Below, in pieces: positions 4,283 through 5,758 of a DNA stretch of 5,758 nucleotides; the stretch's first letter is position 1, and every line of letters begins with the position of its first letter. The position numbers and the translations under genes were made by a program. The stretch comes from Candidatus Jordarchaeum madagascarense (GTDB lineage: Archaea > Asgardarchaeota > Jordiarchaeia > Jordiarchaeales > Jordiarchaeaceae), in contig DXJA01000289.1 in the NCBI GenBank assembly GCA_019056875.1, forward strand, positions 1 through 5,758, given 5' to 3'. The notes under the pieces were generated by a model. That model worked only from the letters and a program-made list of their open reading frames with translations. It was not told where the DNA came from and made no database searches.

Positions 4283-5710
4283 TTAGGTTTTTGTTTCGGC
4301 GTGAGTGTCTTTGAGAAATGCAACTGCTACAATTACTGCTATGCTTACTATTACTACGAAAAATATGGCACTGTAAAAGATTCCTGGAAGAGCTAGTGGG
4401 GCGCTAGGGAGTAGACTAAACCACCAAGCTCGGCTGATTATTGTTATGTAGTTTTGCCAGTAGAATAACTGAGACAAAATATAATTTATAGAAGAGGTTT
4501 CAAGTGATTCCATAACCAGAGGACCTACAGCGCCACCTAGATTGCCGAAAGTAAACAAGCCTCCTACGGCGAGACCGGCTAGCATTGGACCGATTGCCTT
4601 TGTTTCCATAGCCATCTGGAAAGCGACGGGTAAAGCGCTGAGTAGGAAGAATCCGAGAAGAAACGCTGCTAGCATTACGATTTCGCCGTTCATCATCCCG
4701 ATGATGTAAATAAGCGGAGGTGCTGTTACTGCTGCAAGTGCCATGAAGGGTTTCCTTCGGTTTATCCTATCGGATATGGCGGGTAGGGTTAAGCAGCCGA
4801 GGATTCCGCCGAGAGTGATTAGAGCTGCCACTAATCCACCCTGAACCTGTGACTGGGAAACAAGGAAAGGTAGAAGATAAGGATTGGATTGGGCGAGGTA
4901 GATCTCTAAGAATTTCTGGAATGCGGGTGCGTTTGAGGAAACTATTCTCTCCATCCAGGTGGTCAAACCCAAATAAACTATGAAACCGCCAAAGAAAACT
5001 GTGGAGAGCACCCAGAACTGTTTCACTTTTAGTATTCGTGAAAAACCCTTCCGTGTAGGTATTTTCTCTTCCTCAACCCTTGGTTCTGGTGGTTTGGGAG
5101 GCTTCTCTCTGGCAACCGCGAAGAAGATAATAGCGACTATGACTGCGATAAAGCCATAAATTAGACTGGTGTCTCTTAAGCTCTCAAACGAGTTTAGGAG
5201 GGGATTGCCTAAGGTGTTTACCAGTATTGGTGAGAGAAACAGGGGAACCATTAGACCGACAAATTGGGATAATGTTCCTATTCCCTGAGCCGTTGCTCCC
5301 TCGCTGAACGGAAACCACTGGGTTGTGAGTTTTGATATACCGTTAAACGCGAAGAGACCAACAGTTGTTATTGCTACTTGACTAATTAGCAGAGTTATAA
5401 GGTCGGGGGAGAAAGCCCGTAAAACTCCTATTACTGCAAGGGAGGCCGCAGTCACTCCAAGGGGGTTCCTCCACCCCCACTTATCAATAGCTGCACCAAA
5501 CGGGAAAGAAAGTATGAATGAAACTAGGGGTCCTTCTATGGTTAAGAGCGCGATTAAACTCTGATCTGCAAAGGGCCCGTAAGCAAAAGCCACTGTTTGA
5601 GTTATTGTAGCGAACTCAATCCACAGAAGTTGAGCCGTGAAGAATACTAGACAATAAGAACCCAACACCGCCCAGCGACGTCTATAAACTTGGTACTGAG
5701 ATTTACTCAT
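4283..5710 (-). CDS. MFS transporter, FLVCR-like, 12 transmembrane helices
   Basis: This 475-residue cytoplasmic-membrane carrier belongs to the major facilitator superfamily. It opens with YRRRWAVLGSYCLVFFTAQLL and a WIEFATIT stretch in helix 1, the pattern of the FLVCR/SLC49-like branch common in archaea. Motif A lies between helices 2 and 3: G72, D76, K77, G79 and R81 (GAAIDKWGWR). WFP at 132-134 follows helix 4. Helices fall at about 14-34, 49-69, 84-102, 105-125, 141-165, 183-201, 232-252, 290-309, 321-340, 343-365, 375-400 and 442-466. The central loop (202-230) is proline- and charge-rich. Loops 7-8 (253-289) and 11-12 (401-440) are unusually long. The frame opens at the window edge (ATG at 5758), but the ATG at 5710 is chosen. 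A TATA box lies within the extra codons, GGAG stands eight bases before 5710, and RRRW near the start matches the family. The substrate is unknown; heme, organic acids and others are possible. Confidence 0.88.
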   Translation of the reverse strand: MSKSQYQVYRRRWAVLGSYCLVFFTAQLLWIEFATITQTVAFAYGPFADQSLIALLTIEGPLVSFILSFPFGAAIDKWGWRNPLGVTAASLAVIGVLRAFSPDLITLLISQVAITTVGLFAFNGISKLTTQWFPFSEGATAQGIGTLSQFVGLMVPLFLSPILVNTLGNPLLNSFESLRDTSLIYGFIAVIVAIIFFAVAREKPPKPPEPRVEEEKIPTRKGFSRILKVKQFWVLSTVFFGGFIVYLGLTTWMERIVSSNAPAFQKFLEIYLAQSNPYLLPFLVSQSQVQGGLVAALITLGGILGCLTLPAISDRINRRKPFMALAAVTAPPLIYIIGMMNGEIVMLAAFLLGFFLLSALPVAFQMAMETKAIGPMLAGLAVGGLFTFGNLGGAVGPLVMESLETSSINYILSQLFYWQNYITIISRAWWFSLLPSAPLALPGIFYSAIFFVVIVSIAVIVAVAFLKDTHAETKT

Positions 5711-5718
5711 TGGGATTG

Positions 5719-5722
5719 CTCC
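5719..5722 (-). promoter_or_regulatory. Possible ribosome binding site of the MFS gene
   Basis: GGAG on the minus strand lies eight bases before the ATG at 5710. If the TATA box at 5736-5743 is used, the transcript would start about here and the site might not be included in it. Confidence 0.4.
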
Positions 5723-5735
5723 AAAAATTTTTGTT

Positions 5736-5743
5736 TTTATAAA
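5736..5743 (-). promoter_or_regulatory. TATA box of the MFS gene
   Basis: TTTATAAA lies about 26 bases before the chosen ATG at 5710, the right distance for a leaderless or nearly leaderless archaeal transcript. It argues against translation beginning at 5758. Confidence 0.5.
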
Positions 5744-5758
5744 GAGATAAACTTGCAT

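Noticed and set aside
4044..4396. Plus-strand frames of 60-80 codons overlapping the MFS 3' end.
   Set aside because: They cross a terminator-like tract and the antisense of a real gene; their low-complexity composition follows from the purine-rich DNA at 4241-4275.
5711..5758. Upstream ATG at 5758 as the MFS start, adding 16 residues.
   Set aside because: The extra codons contain a TATA box, the added residues do not look like a family N terminus, and the ATG at 5710 has GGAG eight bases upstream.
1..5758. CRISPR array, insertion sequence or transposase.
   Set aside because: No regularly spaced repeats, no transposase-like frame and no terminal inverted repeats with target duplications were seen, although the 3945-3960 junction shows past recombination.

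Overview
The window looks archaeal. It is AT-rich, promoters carry TTTATATA-type TATA boxes with purine-rich BRE-like stretches, ribosome sites are GGTGA/GGAG-like, starts include TTG and GTG, and genes end in plain T-rich tracts. The mix of genes (family 4-type Fe-S uracil-DNA glycosylase, PadR regulator with a membrane zinc-ribbon partner, FLVCR-like MFS carrier) suggests an uncultured lineage such as Bathyarchaeia. That placement is inference; there is no rRNA or other marker to settle it.

Layout. Positions 49-441 (+): a 130-residue winged-helix protein resembling only the N-terminal domain of larger ferredoxin-type proteins. Positions 532-1287 (+): a uracil-DNA glycosylase with an extra four-cysteine C-terminal module. 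Positions 1517-2659 (+): a tight two-gene operon of a PadR repressor and a HAAS-like/four-helix membrane/zinc-ribbon protein. It is preceded by a clear TATA box overlapped by a perfect 21-bp palindrome and followed by a second, diverged copy of that palindrome. Positions 2881-3636 (-): a FabG-like short-chain dehydrogenase. Positions 4283-5710 (-): a 12-helix MFS transporter.

The 3637-4282 stretch has no intact gene but is not empty. It holds a 3' relic of a second copy of the membrane zinc-ribbon gene (about 3950-4141, +, roughly three quarters identical in protein to the last 64 residues of the intact copy). This is joined tail-to-tail to the 3' end of an unrelated minus-strand reading frame (3828 to about 3960), which still has a hairpin-plus-T terminator. 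The locus therefore once held, or received by recombination, a second PadR-type operon tail.

How the genes fit together: the best-supported functional unit is the PadR/HAAS-membrane/zinc-ribbon pair with its own operators, probably an autoregulated membrane-stress or ligand-sensing switch. The other genes look like independent transcription units, each with its own promoter-like or terminator-like sequence.
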